Shown here: piece after piece, positions 18,234-27,068 of the stretch
Layout: every line of letters starts with the position of its first letter
How positions within the stretch are numbered: position 1 is the stretch's first letter
NCBI RefSeq assembly: GCF_900128895.1
Contig: NZ_FSQW01000002.1
Coordinates: 868,001 to 932,000 of the forward strand
Origin: Parasphingorhabdus marina DSM 22363
GTDB lineage: Bacteria > Pseudomonadota > Alphaproteobacteria > Sphingomonadales > Sphingomonadaceae
Direction of reading: 5' to 3'
DNA: 64,000 nt
Program-made: the position numbers and the translations under genes
The notes under the pieces: model-generated
What the model was told of the DNA's origin: nothing
The model's database searches: none
The model's input: only the letters and a program-made list of their open reading frames with translations

Positions 18234-20507
18234 TTAGGCGGCCCGGACTTTTGCAAGGTCGCCGCTCAATTCGGCGATCACATTGTAGATTTCGTCAGGA
18301 GCGACCGGTTTGCTCAGGAAAAAGCCCTGCACCTGATCGCAACCCTGACTTTTCAGGAATTCCAGCTGTTCGGCATTTTCCACACCTTCCGCCACCGTAT
18401 CGAAATTGAGCGCCTTGCCCAAGCCAATAACCGCCGCAATAATTGAGCCGGTACCTTCCGAACTTCCCGCATCGCGGATGAAGCTCTGGTCGATCTTGAT
18501 GTTGTTGAATGCGAAGGATCGCAAATAGCTGAGAGAGGAATAGCCTGTACCGAAGTCATCAAGGGCGATGCGCACACCCATGTTCTGCAGGTTTTTCAGC
18601 GTCTTGCGAGCTTCCTGAACGTTATCGATCAGCACCGTCTCCGTGATTTCCAGTTCCAGCCGACCGGGTTTGAGCTGATAGGCTGCGAGCGCCTGCAATA
18701 TCTGGCTGCTAAACCCTTTTTCCTTCAACTGGATTGCTGAGATATTCACCGAAATCCTGATATCATCCGGCCATTTCGATGCCTGGCGACACGCTTCGAG
18801 AATGACCCATTTGCCAATCGGATTGATCAGGTCCGCCTGCTCCATCAGCGGGATGAACTCATCAGGAGCAATCTGGCCGAGCGTCGGATGTTCCCAGCGC
18901 AGCAATGCTTCAAACGCGATGATCTTCTGACCCGACAGGCTGATGATCGGTTGATAGCAGAGCCGGAGCTGATCATTTTTCAAGGCTGATTTCAGATCAA
19001 GGCGGAGCTGTCCGGATTTGTGATATTCTGCGCCCAGCTCTTCGTTATAAAAGCGACAGTCTTTTCGGCCACTGGCCTTGGCGACATAAAGTGCAATGTC
19101 CGCACTTTTAGCAAGAGACTCGGGGCACAAGGCACTGTCGGACGAAATAGCCGCACCAAAGCTGGCGCTCGCCCCGATCGTCTGGCCCTCAATCTGAAAA
19201 TCATCATCGAAACAGGCTTCAAGCTGCCTCGCTGTCTGGGTGAAATCCGGGTCTTTCAGTCTTTGCTGCTTGATGATGGCAAATTCATCTCCGCCGATGC
19301 GGGAAACCAGGTTGATATCCGGGATCCCGGCAAGCCTTTCTGCAACCTGACGGAGAAGCTCATCCCCCGCCGGATGACCAAGGCTGTCATTGATCGTTTT
19401 GAAATTATCCAGATCGATTATGAACAGCGCTACCGGATCAACCGGACAGTTGTCCTGTCCCAGAAGTGATTCCAGCGTTTCATTATGCTTCTTGCGGTTG
19501 GCGATCCCCGTCAGTTCATCGATGCGCGCGATATTGCGCAGTTTCTCTCGCAGGGAAGACTGATCCGTTACATCCTGAATAACCCCGACCAGGGCAACAA
19601 GCTTGCCGTCTTCGAATTCCGGTTCGCCAAGATTGCGCACCCGTTTCGCAATACCTGTTTCCGTAACGAAATCTGTTTCGATGTCGAAGGAACTGCATTC
19701 CTCAATTGCGAGTTGCAGCGATCGGAACAGGGTTTTGGATGCTTCGCCGGGATAGTATTTCATGACATCTTCGAGACTCGGCATCTCGCCGATCGGCAAT
19801 TGATGAATCCGAAAAATCTGGTCTGACCATTCCAGTTTCCAGTCATCGACTGTCAGCCGCCATGATCCGATATTGGCGATAAGTTCCGATTGGCGGAACT
19901 GACGGTTGGCAAAATCCAGCTGCAACTGCAGGATTTTCTGTTCCGAAATATCGATGTTTACACCCACAAAACCGGCGATTTCTCCGTCCTGGTTCCGGTA
20001 GGGGCTGCTCAGCACGGTGATCCAAACGACCTGACCCGATGGCTGCCGCATCCGGAAATCCATCTTGAACAAGCCTTCCTCCCGGACCGCCCGATCCCAT
20101 TCCGTCCAGACCTGGTCGCGGTCATCGGGATGAATGGCATCTACCCAGCCCGGCCCCAGCGCCTGTTCCAGATTCAGACCGCTGACTTTCAGCCAGGACT
20201 GGTTGACGTAGATGCAATCGCCGCCGCTGTCGGTGAGAAAAATACCGGCGGGCGACATGTCTGCGAGCGTCTGGAATCTCTGATCTTCATCGGGATTGAA
20301 GAGTGCATTTGGCCCCAATATTCTGGTCAGGTCCTCCGCGGATATGGAATGGCGCTCGTGGCCTGCTTCATCAGCCAGGATATCCGTGTGCGGATCATCG
20401 CCGGACCGCCGCGACCGCACATGACTGATCACCCGCAAAAATATGCAAATGGATGCGGCCAGGGCAAATCCCAGAATTAGTGGCAAAAATGTTCCGAATT
20501 CACGCAT
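18234..20507 (-). CDS. PAS-GGDEF-EAL cyclic-di-GMP signalling protein
   Basis: A 757-residue hybrid protein. One N-terminal hydrophobic segment (about 8-27) is followed by two PAS/PAC sensor modules (about 80-200 and 205-320), a GGDEF domain (about 330-490) and an EAL domain (about 500-745). The diguanylate cyclase signature is intact (RIGGDEFAII). The phosphodiesterase signature is also intact (FEALLRWEHP, then DDFGTGYSSLSYLR), so both activities are possible and the net direction is unknown. It is alone in its unit. The N-terminal helix suggests membrane attachment with cytosolic PAS domains. Confidence 0.95.
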   Translation of the reverse strand: MREFGTFLPLILGFALAASICIFLRVISHVRSRRSGDDPHTDILADEAGHERHSISAEDLTRILGPNALFNPDEDQRFQTLADMSPAGIFLTDSGGDCIYVNQSWLKVSGLNLEQALGPGWVDAIHPDDRDQVWTEWDRAVREEGLFKMDFRMRQPSGQVVWITVLSSPYRNQDGEIAGFVGVNIDISEQKILQLQLDFANRQFRQSELIANIGSWRLTVDDWKLEWSDQIFRIHQLPIGEMPSLEDVMKYYPGEASKTLFRSLQLAIEECSSFDIETDFVTETGIAKRVRNLGEPEFEDGKLVALVGVIQDVTDQSSLREKLRNIARIDELTGIANRKKHNETLESLLGQDNCPVDPVALFIIDLDNFKTINDSLGHPAGDELLRQVAERLAGIPDINLVSRIGGDEFAIIKQQRLKDPDFTQTARQLEACFDDDFQIEGQTIGASASFGAAISSDSALCPESLAKSADIALYVAKASGRKDCRFYNEELGAEYHKSGQLRLDLKSALKNDQLRLCYQPIISLSGQKIIAFEALLRWEHPTLGQIAPDEFIPLMEQADLINPIGKWVILEACRQASKWPDDIRISVNISAIQLKEKGFSSQILQALAAYQLKPGRLELEITETVLIDNVQEARKTLKNLQNMGVRIALDDFGTGYSSLSYLRSFAFNNIKIDQSFIRDAGSSEGTGSIIAAVIGLGKALNFDTVAEGVENAEQLEFLKSQGCDQVQGFFLSKPVAPDEIYNVIAELSGDLAKVRAA

Positions 20508-20696
20508 CAGACAGTGTTACGCGTGGTCGGAGGAAATCAGGCAAACAGACATGATTCCCATAACGGATTTCGATCCGGAATGTTTACCGTGATCTTTACT
20601 GCGATCCAAAGTGCCGGGATGGATTTACAAGGGCGAACGGAATCGCATGTATAAAATGTTCGCCAATAGCGGCAAAATCAGCAGAAATTCAAAAGT

Positions 20697-21749
20697 TTAC
20701 GCCCGACCGATCAAACGTTGTGCCATATTGTCCGCAACGATGGCGGAGGGCAGTTTTTGCGAAGCGCTCTGTTCCCATATTTCGGTCAAACGACCAGGGA
20801 TCCGGTCCACACGGGCATTGACGTCGTCGACATCGCTGTCGCCCAGATATTCCAGACCTACGCTGATAATTCCGCCTGAATTGATCACGTAATCCGGCGC
20901 GAACAGGATCTGACGGTCAAAAAGCCGTTGCCCGTCTTCGGGCGTGGCCAGCTGGTTATTCGCTCCACCCGCGACGATTGGGACGTTCAGATGTGCAATC
21001 GAGACCTTGTCCAGTATCGCCCCCAGGGCATTGGGACTGAACACATCCGCTTCCAGCCGCATGATTTCATCAAGACCCACAACCTCTGCCCCGATTTCCC
21101 CGGCGAGCGAGAGGGCATGTTCACGATTGATATCAGCAATGCTGAGACGGGCGCCATCCTTTGCCAGCAACCGCGCCAGTCCACCGCCAACACTCCCCAC
21201 ACCCTGAATCGCAACATGGACGCCATCCATGTCGGTTTTTCCCAGCTTGTGGGCCACGGCCGCCTTGACCCCGAGATACACGCCTTTGGCGGTAAAGGGT
21301 CCAGGATCACCACCTGCATGGTCGCTGTTGCTCACGGGAAGACCGGAAACGTAGCGAGTTTGCTTTGAGACCTCGACCATGTCCGCGGTACTGATACCAA
21401 CATCTTCCGCCGTCACATAGCGACCACCCACGGAATCGATCATCCGCCCGAAGGCCGCCATCATTTCCGGCGTCTTCGTCCGGTTGCGATCAGCGAGAAT
21501 CACGGCTTTGCCGCCGCCCAGCGGCAGATCGGCCAGAGCATTTTTGAAGCTCATGCCACGCGACAGCCGGAGTGCATCCGTGACCGCTGTTTCGCGATTC
21601 TCATAGTGCCAGAACCGGGTGCCGCCAGCGCCGGGTCCGAGATGAGTCGAATGCAATGCGATAATGGCGCTCAGGCCAGTGTCATTGTCGTGAAAAAAAT
21701 GGACCGCTTCATGTCCATCATAATCTGGCAAATCCCACATTACCGTCAT
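20697..21749 (-). CDS. Glu/Leu/Phe/Val dehydrogenase (leucine dehydrogenase-like)
   Basis: A 350-residue NAD-dependent amino acid dehydrogenase that oxidatively deaminates a branched-chain or related amino acid. The catalytic lysine is in LPLGGGKAVI (about residue 80), and the Rossmann motif GVGSVGGGLA lies near 187. Length and the short N-terminal domain fit the leucine/valine/phenylalanine group and are too short for glutamate dehydrogenase. Substrate cannot be fixed by eye. Monocistronic, about 130 bp downstream of the tRNA-His gene on the same strand. Confidence 0.9.
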   Translation of the reverse strand: MTVMWDLPDYDGHEAVHFFHDNDTGLSAIIALHSTHLGPGAGGTRFWHYENRETAVTDALRLSRGMSFKNALADLPLGGGKAVILADRNRTKTPEMMAAFGRMIDSVGGRYVTAEDVGISTADMVEVSKQTRYVSGLPVSNSDHAGGDPGPFTAKGVYLGVKAAVAHKLGKTDMDGVHVAIQGVGSVGGGLARLLAKDGARLSIADINREHALSLAGEIGAEVVGLDEIMRLEADVFSPNALGAILDKVSIAHLNVPIVAGGANNQLATPEDGQRLFDRQILFAPDYVINSGGIISVGLEYLGDSDVDDVNARVDRIPGRLTEIWEQSASQKLPSAIVADNMAQRLIGRA

Positions 21750-21881
21750 TTCGGAATTCCTCGGCGCAAGTAGTAATTAAATTTGTTCAAGGAGTAATAA
21801 TATTACAAACCGCGTTTGTCATCCCGGAAAACCGGGAGACCTGAATTAACTGTCAAACGAAGGAAAATACAGGGCCAATGC

Positions 21882-21959
21882 TGGGGCGATCGAGGGGTCT
21901 CGAACCCCCGACCTCCGGTACCACAAACCGGCGCTCTAACCAACTGAGCTACGATCGCC
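21882..21959 (-). tRNA. tRNA-His (GUG)
   Basis: The cloverleaf can be folded by hand. Acceptor GCGATCG pairs with CGATCGC over seven base pairs. The D-stem is GCTC/GAGC, the anticodon loop TTTGTGG has anticodon GTG, and the T-stem GGGGG pairs with CCCCT around TTCGAGA. CCA is encoded (complement of 21882-21884). The discriminator is C73 and the base before position 1 is G, so the G-1:C73 identity pair is genomically encoded; the coordinates include G-1 and CCA. Confidence 0.97.
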
Positions 21960-21998
21960 ACAACTTTGCTGCAATCAGACATTCTGATGCGCGACGCT

Positions 21999-22027
21999 GC
22001 ATAGGGACGGCAACGGGTCATCGTCAA
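21999..22027 (-). promoter_or_regulatory. Predicted promoter of tRNA-His
   Basis: On the minus strand TTGACG (22022-22027) and CTATGC (21999-22004) are spaced by 17 bp, ending about 40 bp before the tRNA 5' end. The layout matches the rpsD promoter. Confidence 0.6.
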
Positions 22028-22059
22028 GCCTTTCCCGCGCCATGACGGTGAATTCCCGC

Positions 22060-23055
22060 CTAAAGCGTATCCCCGCGGCGACGCTGAACAAGCCGGGCCG
22101 GTTGCAGCCCTGCATCAACCAGCGCCTGTTCTTCTATCAGCGCGCTTTGCATTTCGACGGTCAGGTCCAGCCGGAACCAGCGCGTTGCGACCTTCACCTG
22201 TCGCTGCACCTCGGAATCGGCGCCGAACCGGGCGGGAACGGGCCGGGACCAGAAATCACCGACACTGCTGAAGCCGGTTTCGGGACGACGGCCGAGAAAC
22301 TGCCGAATCTCAACGCTGTTGACGGGATTCTCTGACAGTATCTCGAGCAGCAGAGACTGTTCGGGCTTCAAAGTGTTGACATTGACCGGGGACAGTTCGG
22401 CGATCGGCAATGCACAGATCCAGGGAGCCAGCCGCGCATAGATCGTCGTATCTACCCCCTTCACGGCCCGAAGCTCGCTGATGTCGACTATCAGACTATT
22501 GGCCGTGCGATAGGCGCGTTCCGATTGCAGATAATATTCATCCTCAGCGCCACCGGGCGCGGCGATCGTGTCACTGTCCAGCCAGTCGGCAACCGAAGCT
22601 GCGATGTCGATCGCATCTCCCTGCGGCACATCAAGCAGCCCCATAAGGCGGACAAACTGGTCCAGCCCCGCCTGTCGCGCCGTGAAAATGTTCTGCTCCT
22701 GACGCACCAGGCCATTGATGTTGAAACAATTGCCGCCGTCTGAGATGGACGCGGTGATGATCCCGCCCTCCACCGGCACCCGATTGGGACGACCGTTCCA
22801 GTCTCCCAGATTCGTGGTGCGTCCGGGAGATGCCGCCGTGATTTGCTGTGCGGTTTCCATTCCGAGATTTTCGGCCGCCACCATATAGGCCTGCGCTTGC
22901 GCCAGTTCCCGGGCGTTCGATGTCAGCTTGGCCGCTCCCGCAATGCGGTCAATACCGTGGGCCGCCAGAATCGCGAGCACGGCAACCAGCAGCAGCACGG
23001 TCAAAAGCGCCGCACCTTTTTCCGATTTTCCGAAAGGCTTTTCAGACATCTTCAC
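22060..23055 (-). CDS. gspK: Type II secretion minor pseudopilin GspK
   Basis: A 331-residue protein with a short basic leader ending KSEKG, then the hydrophobic ALLTVLLLVAVLAILA helix of a type IV pilin-like N-terminus, and a large periplasmic domain including a conserved GGNCFNINGLV stretch. GspK caps the type II secretion pseudopilus with GspI and GspJ. The start is GTG 23053-23055 (overlapping the gspJ stop, GTGA) or the ATG two codons later. No gspL/M/N follow; the next gene downstream is tRNA-His. Confidence 0.92.
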   Translation of the reverse strand: MKMSEKPFGKSEKGAALLTVLLLVAVLAILAAHGIDRIAGAAKLTSNARELAQAQAYMVAAENLGMETAQQITAASPGRTTNLGDWNGRPNRVPVEGGIITASISDGGNCFNINGLVRQEQNIFTARQAGLDQFVRLMGLLDVPQGDAIDIAASVADWLDSDTIAAPGGAEDEYYLQSERAYRTANSLIVDISELRAVKGVDTTIYARLAPWICALPIAELSPVNVNTLKPEQSLLLEILSENPVNSVEIRQFLGRRPETGFSSVGDFWSRPVPARFGADSEVQRQVKVATRWFRLDLTVEMQSALIEEQALVDAGLQPARLVQRRRGDTL

Positions 23056-23666
23056 AAATATCCCGTGCCAACCAGAAAAACATGACGATAGGTACGGCCA
23101 TTCTGATCAAACTGCAGTTCCAGCGCGCGCGGCATATCGTTCAGCCGTCCCGGCTGCCAGTCGCTGAGCCATTGCCCGCGACGATCGCGAAACCGGATTT
23201 CGAGATTTTCAATACCGCTGACCAAACGGGCGGGGTCACTGGCAAGACCTCCATCAGTCATTTCAAACTGACGACGTTCCAGCTGACCTTCCGTCAACCG
23301 ATAGGAAACTCGCTGCAGGCTCGAACGAGGCTCGTCATTCACATTGCCTTGCCCCCCTCGCGTAAAGGTCAGAAAATCCTCGTCCGAAATACGCGATTCC
23401 GCAATGAACGCCGCTTTCCGGTCACCGTCTTCATCCCGGTAAGTCCGCGCAATCGCCTGACTGAGGTCAGCCTCCATCAGCGACACAAGGCGTTGCATCC
23501 CAGCCATTTCGCGCAATCTGGCATCGGTGACTTCATTGCTGTCGACGGCGGAGCGCAGCAACAGGACACCGGCAACTGCCAGCATCGAAAATACCAGCAA
23601 AGCGATCATCATCTCGACCAGTGTGAAGCCATTGCGCGAATGATCGGAGAGACGGAATACTGTCAT
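23052..23666 (-). CDS. gspJ: Type II secretion minor pseudopilin GspJ
   Basis: A 204-residue prepilin-like protein: a basic leader, the cleavage motif RNG before FTLVEMMIALLVFSML, then a periplasmic domain rich in beta-strand. It is coupled to gspK by a four-base overlap. The ATG at 23664-23666 has a poor Shine-Dalgarno; a much better GGAGGGG lies in front of an out-of-frame ATG ten bases upstream. No gspI or other T2SS gene precedes it: the adjacent gene is divergent and unrelated. Confidence 0.92.
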   Translation of the reverse strand: MTVFRLSDHSRNGFTLVEMMIALLVFSMLAVAGVLLLRSAVDSNEVTDARLREMAGMQRLVSLMEADLSQAIARTYRDEDGDRKAAFIAESRISDEDFLTFTRGGQGNVNDEPRSSLQRVSYRLTEGQLERRQFEMTDGGLASDPARLVSGIENLEIRFRDRRGQWLSDWQPGRLNDMPRALELQFDQNGRTYRHVFLVGTGYL

Positions 23667-23763
23667 CGTGGCTCATGCTATAGCCCCTCCCGGCACATCC
23701 GCAAAGAGCAGTTGCGGTGCTCCATTTTTCTACTAGTCTGATGCCGACAGGGACGGATGGATT

Positions 23764-24405
23764 GTGGAGATGAGCAACACCACAAATGCGGATTATCTGG
23801 TGGCACTGGGCGGAGTCGAACGATTTCCGGCCGACGATATCGAGCTGTGTGTTGTGAAAGACTTTCTGCGCAGGTCGGAATGCGACGAGCTGATCCGGCG
23901 GATTGACGAAAAACGACGACCTTCGACAATTGCGGACGATAACGGGGACGACTATTTCCGGACCAGTGAAACCTGCGATCTGGATCACCAGGACCCTCTG
24001 GTTGCCGAGCTGGATGACAGGATTTGCAACTTCGCAGATATCCTGCCCATATTCGGAGAACCGCTTCAGGGACAACGCTATGCCGAGGGGCAGGAGTTCA
24101 AAGCGCATACAGATTATTTTGATCCCGGCGGGGAAGATTTCGAAAAGTTCTGCTCGCTTTCCGGGCAGCGGACCTGGACCTTCATGATTTATCTGAATGC
24201 ACCGGCCGGTGGTGGTACCACCTGGTTTGTGGAACTGGATCATCAGTTTGTTCCCGAGGCCGGGACCTTGCTTTGCTGGAACAATCTCAAACCTGACGGG
24301 TCGGTCAATGACCGAACACTGCATCATGGCATGGCGGTGACAAGCGGGACCAAATATGTGATCACGAAATGGTTCCGGGAGAAACCCTGGCCATGGAACA
24401 GTTGA
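23764..24405 (+). CDS. Prolyl 4-hydroxylase-like 2-oxoglutarate/Fe(II) oxygenase
   Basis: A 213-residue cytosolic oxygenase of the P4Hc type. The iron triad is visible as HTD (EFKAHTDYF, about residue 115) and a distal histidine in LHHGMAVTSGTKYVITKWF, whose lysine would bind 2-oxoglutarate. YLNAPAGGGTTWF is the usual double-stranded beta-helix strand. The start is GTG 23764 or ATG 23770; the ribosome site does not decide. It ends 13 bp before the transporter gene and may be cotranscribed with the 5-oxoprolinase unit. The hydroxylated substrate is unknown. Confidence 0.85.
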   Translation: MEMSNTTNADYLVALGGVERFPADDIELCVVKDFLRRSECDELIRRIDEKRRPSTIADDNGDDYFRTSETCDLDHQDPLVAELDDRICNFADILPIFGEPLQGQRYAEGQEFKAHTDYFDPGGEDFEKFCSLSGQRTWTFMIYLNAPAGGGTTWFVELDHQFVPEAGTLLCWNNLKPDGSVNDRTLHHGMAVTSGTKYVITKWFREKPWPWNS

Positions 24406-24418
24406 TGCGAGGCTGGTT

Positions 24419-25648
24419 ATGCCCATGAAACTATCCGCCTATCGGCCCGGCCCCGGCATGATGGTCTCTGCGGCGTTCATCGGTCCGGGAACCGTCACCG
24501 CCTGCACCCTCGCCGGTGCCAATTTTGGTTTTGCGCTGATCTGGGCTCTCGTATTTGCCACGATAACCACAATCATTCTGCAGAGCTTCGCCGTGCGGAT
24601 CGCACTGGTTTCGCGCATGGGTCTGGCGGAAGCCATGATGGCCAGCATTTCCTCTACCATCGTAAAAGTCCTCGCGGCGCTTTTGCTGATCGCCGCCTTG
24701 CTGCTCGGCAATGCCGCCTATGAGGCCGGCAATATTTCGGGCGCGGTTCTGGGTGTCGAGGCACTCGCGGGAACCGACATTGCCTCATTCCGGCCGCTGG
24801 TGATCATCGGGATTGCGTTGCTGGCAACCGGACTGCTTCTGCTGTCACGACCGCGATGGGTTGAGCGGGTGCTGATCGCGCTGGTCCTGCTGATGAGCGG
24901 TGCCTTTCTCTCGGCTTTTCTTTTGACCCGCCCGGATTTCGCCGCAATATTCTCCGGTTTTGTGCCCCGGATCCCCGAAGCGGGTCTCCTCACCGCCATT
25001 GCCCTGATCGGGACGACCATTGTTCCCTATAACCTGTTCCTGCACGCCGCGAGTGCGCGCCGGCGATGGGACAGCGTGGACGGGTTACCTGAAGCACAGA
25101 CGGACAATATTGTCTCGATCGGTATCGGTGGTCTGATTTCAATCACGATCCTGGCCACGGCGGCGGCCAGCCTGTTCGGGACAGGAAGCGAGATCGCCAA
25201 TGCCGCAGACATGGCTCGTCAGCTGGATCCGGTTTTCGGAAGCATAGCCACCCTGATGCTGGGTCTCGGCCTTTTTGCAGCTGGTCTGACATCCGCCATA
25301 ACGGCACCTCTCGCGACCGGATATATCATGCAGGAAATCTTTGGAAGGTCAGCGACTTCCGGATCAAGGCTGCCCTATATTCTGGGAATCGCGATTGTTC
25401 TTTTGTCTGGTACAATTGGCGCTTTGCTGAACTACCGCCCGGTCGAGATCATCTTCGTGGCCCAGATTGCCAATGGGTTGCTGCTACCCATAATTGCTGG
25501 ATTTCTTCTGTATCTGGCGAATAACCAAGATATTTTGCAGGACCATGTCAATGACCGGAAAGCCAATTTCGCGGGTATCCTGATTCTTCTGATTACCGGC
25601 TTGCTCGGCGTGCGTCTGATCACCCGCGCCCTGGGGATCTGGCCATGA
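24419..25648 (+). CDS. Nramp-fold transporter lacking the metal-binding motifs (YcsG-like)
   Basis: A 409-residue inner-membrane protein with about 11 hydrophobic helices, of the Nramp (SLC11, LeuT-fold) superfamily. In true Nramps helix 1 carries DPGN and helix 6 MPHN, whose Asp, Asn and Met bind Mn/Fe. Here the matching positions read FIGPGTVTAC and TIVPYNLFLHAA, so these ligands are gone. The gene overlaps pxpA by four bases (ATGA) and is therefore probably coupled to the 5-oxoprolinase genes. I recall the Bacillus subtilis Nramp-like gene ycsG lying beside its pxp homologues. A role in 5-oxoproline uptake is an inference. GAGG lies six bases before ATG 24419. Confidence 0.85.
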   Translation: MPMKLSAYRPGPGMMVSAAFIGPGTVTACTLAGANFGFALIWALVFATITTIILQSFAVRIALVSRMGLAEAMMASISSTIVKVLAALLLIAALLLGNAAYEAGNISGAVLGVEALAGTDIASFRPLVIIGIALLATGLLLLSRPRWVERVLIALVLLMSGAFLSAFLLTRPDFAAIFSGFVPRIPEAGLLTAIALIGTTIVPYNLFLHAASARRRWDSVDGLPEAQTDNIVSIGIGGLISITILATAAASLFGTGSEIANAADMARQLDPVFGSIATLMLGLGLFAAGLTSAITAPLATGYIMQEIFGRSATSGSRLPYILGIAIVLLSGTIGALLNYRPVEIIFVAQIANGLLLPIIAGFLLYLANNQDILQDHVNDRKANFAGILILLITGLLGVRLITRALGIWP

Positions 25649-26403
25649 GCGACTCCATTGATCTCAATGCCGACCTCGGTGAGGATGAGTCCGCTGACGG
25701 TATCGCGCGCGATGTCGCCATGATGGAGATCGTGTCCAGCTGCAATATCGCCTGCGGGGGACATGCCGGGTCTCCGGAACTCGCGGCCCGGATGCTGGTC
25801 GCCGCATTGCAGCACAAGGTCGCCCCCGGCGCACATCCCTCCTATCCGGATCGCGAGAATTTTGGCCGCGTCAGCATGGCAATTGCGCCTGACGAACTGG
25901 CCGCGTCACTGCACGCACAAGTGCGACTTGTGCTGGATGTAGCAGACCGGACCGGCGCGAAAATCACGCATATCAAGCCGCACGGCGCGCTCTATAATGA
26001 CGCGCAGGACAGCGAGATTTTGTCGCGAATTCTGGTGGACCTGGCAAAGACGCATCAGCTCCCGCTCGTCGGCATGGTCCCCTCTGGACTCCGTGATCAC
26101 GCCCGTGATCAGAATATCGGATTTATCGCCGAAGCCTTTGTCGACCGCCGCTATGACAAGAACGTCAGGCTCGTACCTCGCAGCCAGCCGGATGCTGTCA
26201 TAGCCGATCAACAGGAACGGCTTGACCAAGGTCTGGCGCTCGCCAAAGGCCGCCCCATCAAAATTTCCGGCGGCGAGGAATTACAAATTTCGGCCGATAC
26301 ACTCTGTCTCCATTCCGACAGCAACGGCGCTTTGAAAACCGCACAGTTAATGCGTGCGGAGCTGGAACGTCACGGGATCGGGGTCGGGGTACCCAAATCA
26401 TGA
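25645..26403 (+). CDS. pxpA: 5-oxoprolinase subunit PxpA (LamB/YcsF family)
   Basis: A 252-residue protein of the LamB/YcsF family. PxpA acts with PxpB and PxpC in ATP-dependent opening of 5-oxoproline (pyroglutamate) to glutamate. Family motifs are IDLNADLGE at the N-terminus, SCNIACGGHAG near residue 35, GAHPSYPDRENFGR near 58 and KPHGALYN near 112. It overlaps the transporter gene upstream and pxpB downstream, each by four bases. Confidence 0.96.
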   Translation: MSDSIDLNADLGEDESADGIARDVAMMEIVSSCNIACGGHAGSPELAARMLVAALQHKVAPGAHPSYPDRENFGRVSMAIAPDELAASLHAQVRLVLDVADRTGAKITHIKPHGALYNDAQDSEILSRILVDLAKTHQLPLVGMVPSGLRDHARDQNIGFIAEAFVDRRYDKNVRLVPRSQPDAVIADQQERLDQGLALAKGRPIKISGGEELQISADTLCLHSDSNGALKTAQLMRAELERHGIGVGVPKS

Positions 26404-27068
26404 CGGATGTCACAGCGGACCTTCACGTTTGCGATGACTGGATCTCCTGCAAAATAAAGGACTTGCCGCATATCCATGCGCTGGTGCCTTTCTTGCTGAA
26501 AGCCGGGACCTGGTTAGAAGTGGTGCCGGGACTGGACAGCATCACTGTGCAGTTTGACTCGGCCCGGATCTCGGTCAAAGAAGCTGCCTCCGTCTTGCGC
26601 GAACAGATTTCAACCGGTCAGGAAACCGCGATATCTGCGCCTCCAGCGATTGAGTTACCAATCTGCTATGATCCGGAATTTGCCCCAGATATCCATGGGG
26701 TTGTGAGTCAGACCGGACATAGCGTGGAGAGCTTTGTCGCATGGCATCAGGGCCTGGACTTTTCGGTCAGCATGCTGGGCTTCCTGCCCGGATTCGCCTA
26801 TCTTCGCAGCACACAGGACATGGGCGATGTTCAACGGCTGGAACAACCACGCCAGCATGTCGCAGCCGGTTCGGTGGGCATGATCGGCAATCAGAATTGT
26901 CTCTATTCCTTCTCCAGCCCGGGCGGATGGCCGATCATCGGGCGTACGCCGGCCCTGCTCTTCGATCCCGGAAAAACTCCGCCAAATCTGCTTCAGCCCG
27001 ATCAACCTGTCCGGTTCCGGCAGATCGGGAGGGAGCAATATGACGACCTGGTCGCAGGATTACCGTGA
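26400..27068 (+). CDS. pxpB: 5-oxoprolinase subunit PxpB (KipI-like)
   Basis: A 222-residue cyclophilin-like-fold protein, the first half of the allophanate-hydrolase-2 type pair. Characteristic segments are LGFLPGFAYL and the C-terminal SPGGWPIIGRTP. It forms a complex with PxpC. In Bacillus the homologue KipI also inhibits the sporulation kinase KinA, which has no counterpart here. It overlaps pxpA by four bases and pxpC by one to four. Confidence 0.95.
   Translation: MTDVTADLHVCDDWISCKIKDLPHIHALVPFLLKAGTWLEVVPGLDSITVQFDSARISVKEAASVLREQISTGQETAISAPPAIELPICYDPEFAPDIHGVVSQTGHSVESFVAWHQGLDFSVSMLGFLPGFAYLRSTQDMGDVQRLEQPRQHVAAGSVGMIGNQNCLYSFSSPGGWPIIGRTPALLFDPGKTPPNLLQPDQPVRFRQIGREQYDDLVAGLP

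Noticed and set aside
23533-24426. 297-codon minus-strand frame, possible gspI upstream of gspJ
   Set aside because: It is antisense to the prolyl-hydroxylase-like gene, lacks a prepilin leader, and the plus-strand gene has an intact iron-binding triad.
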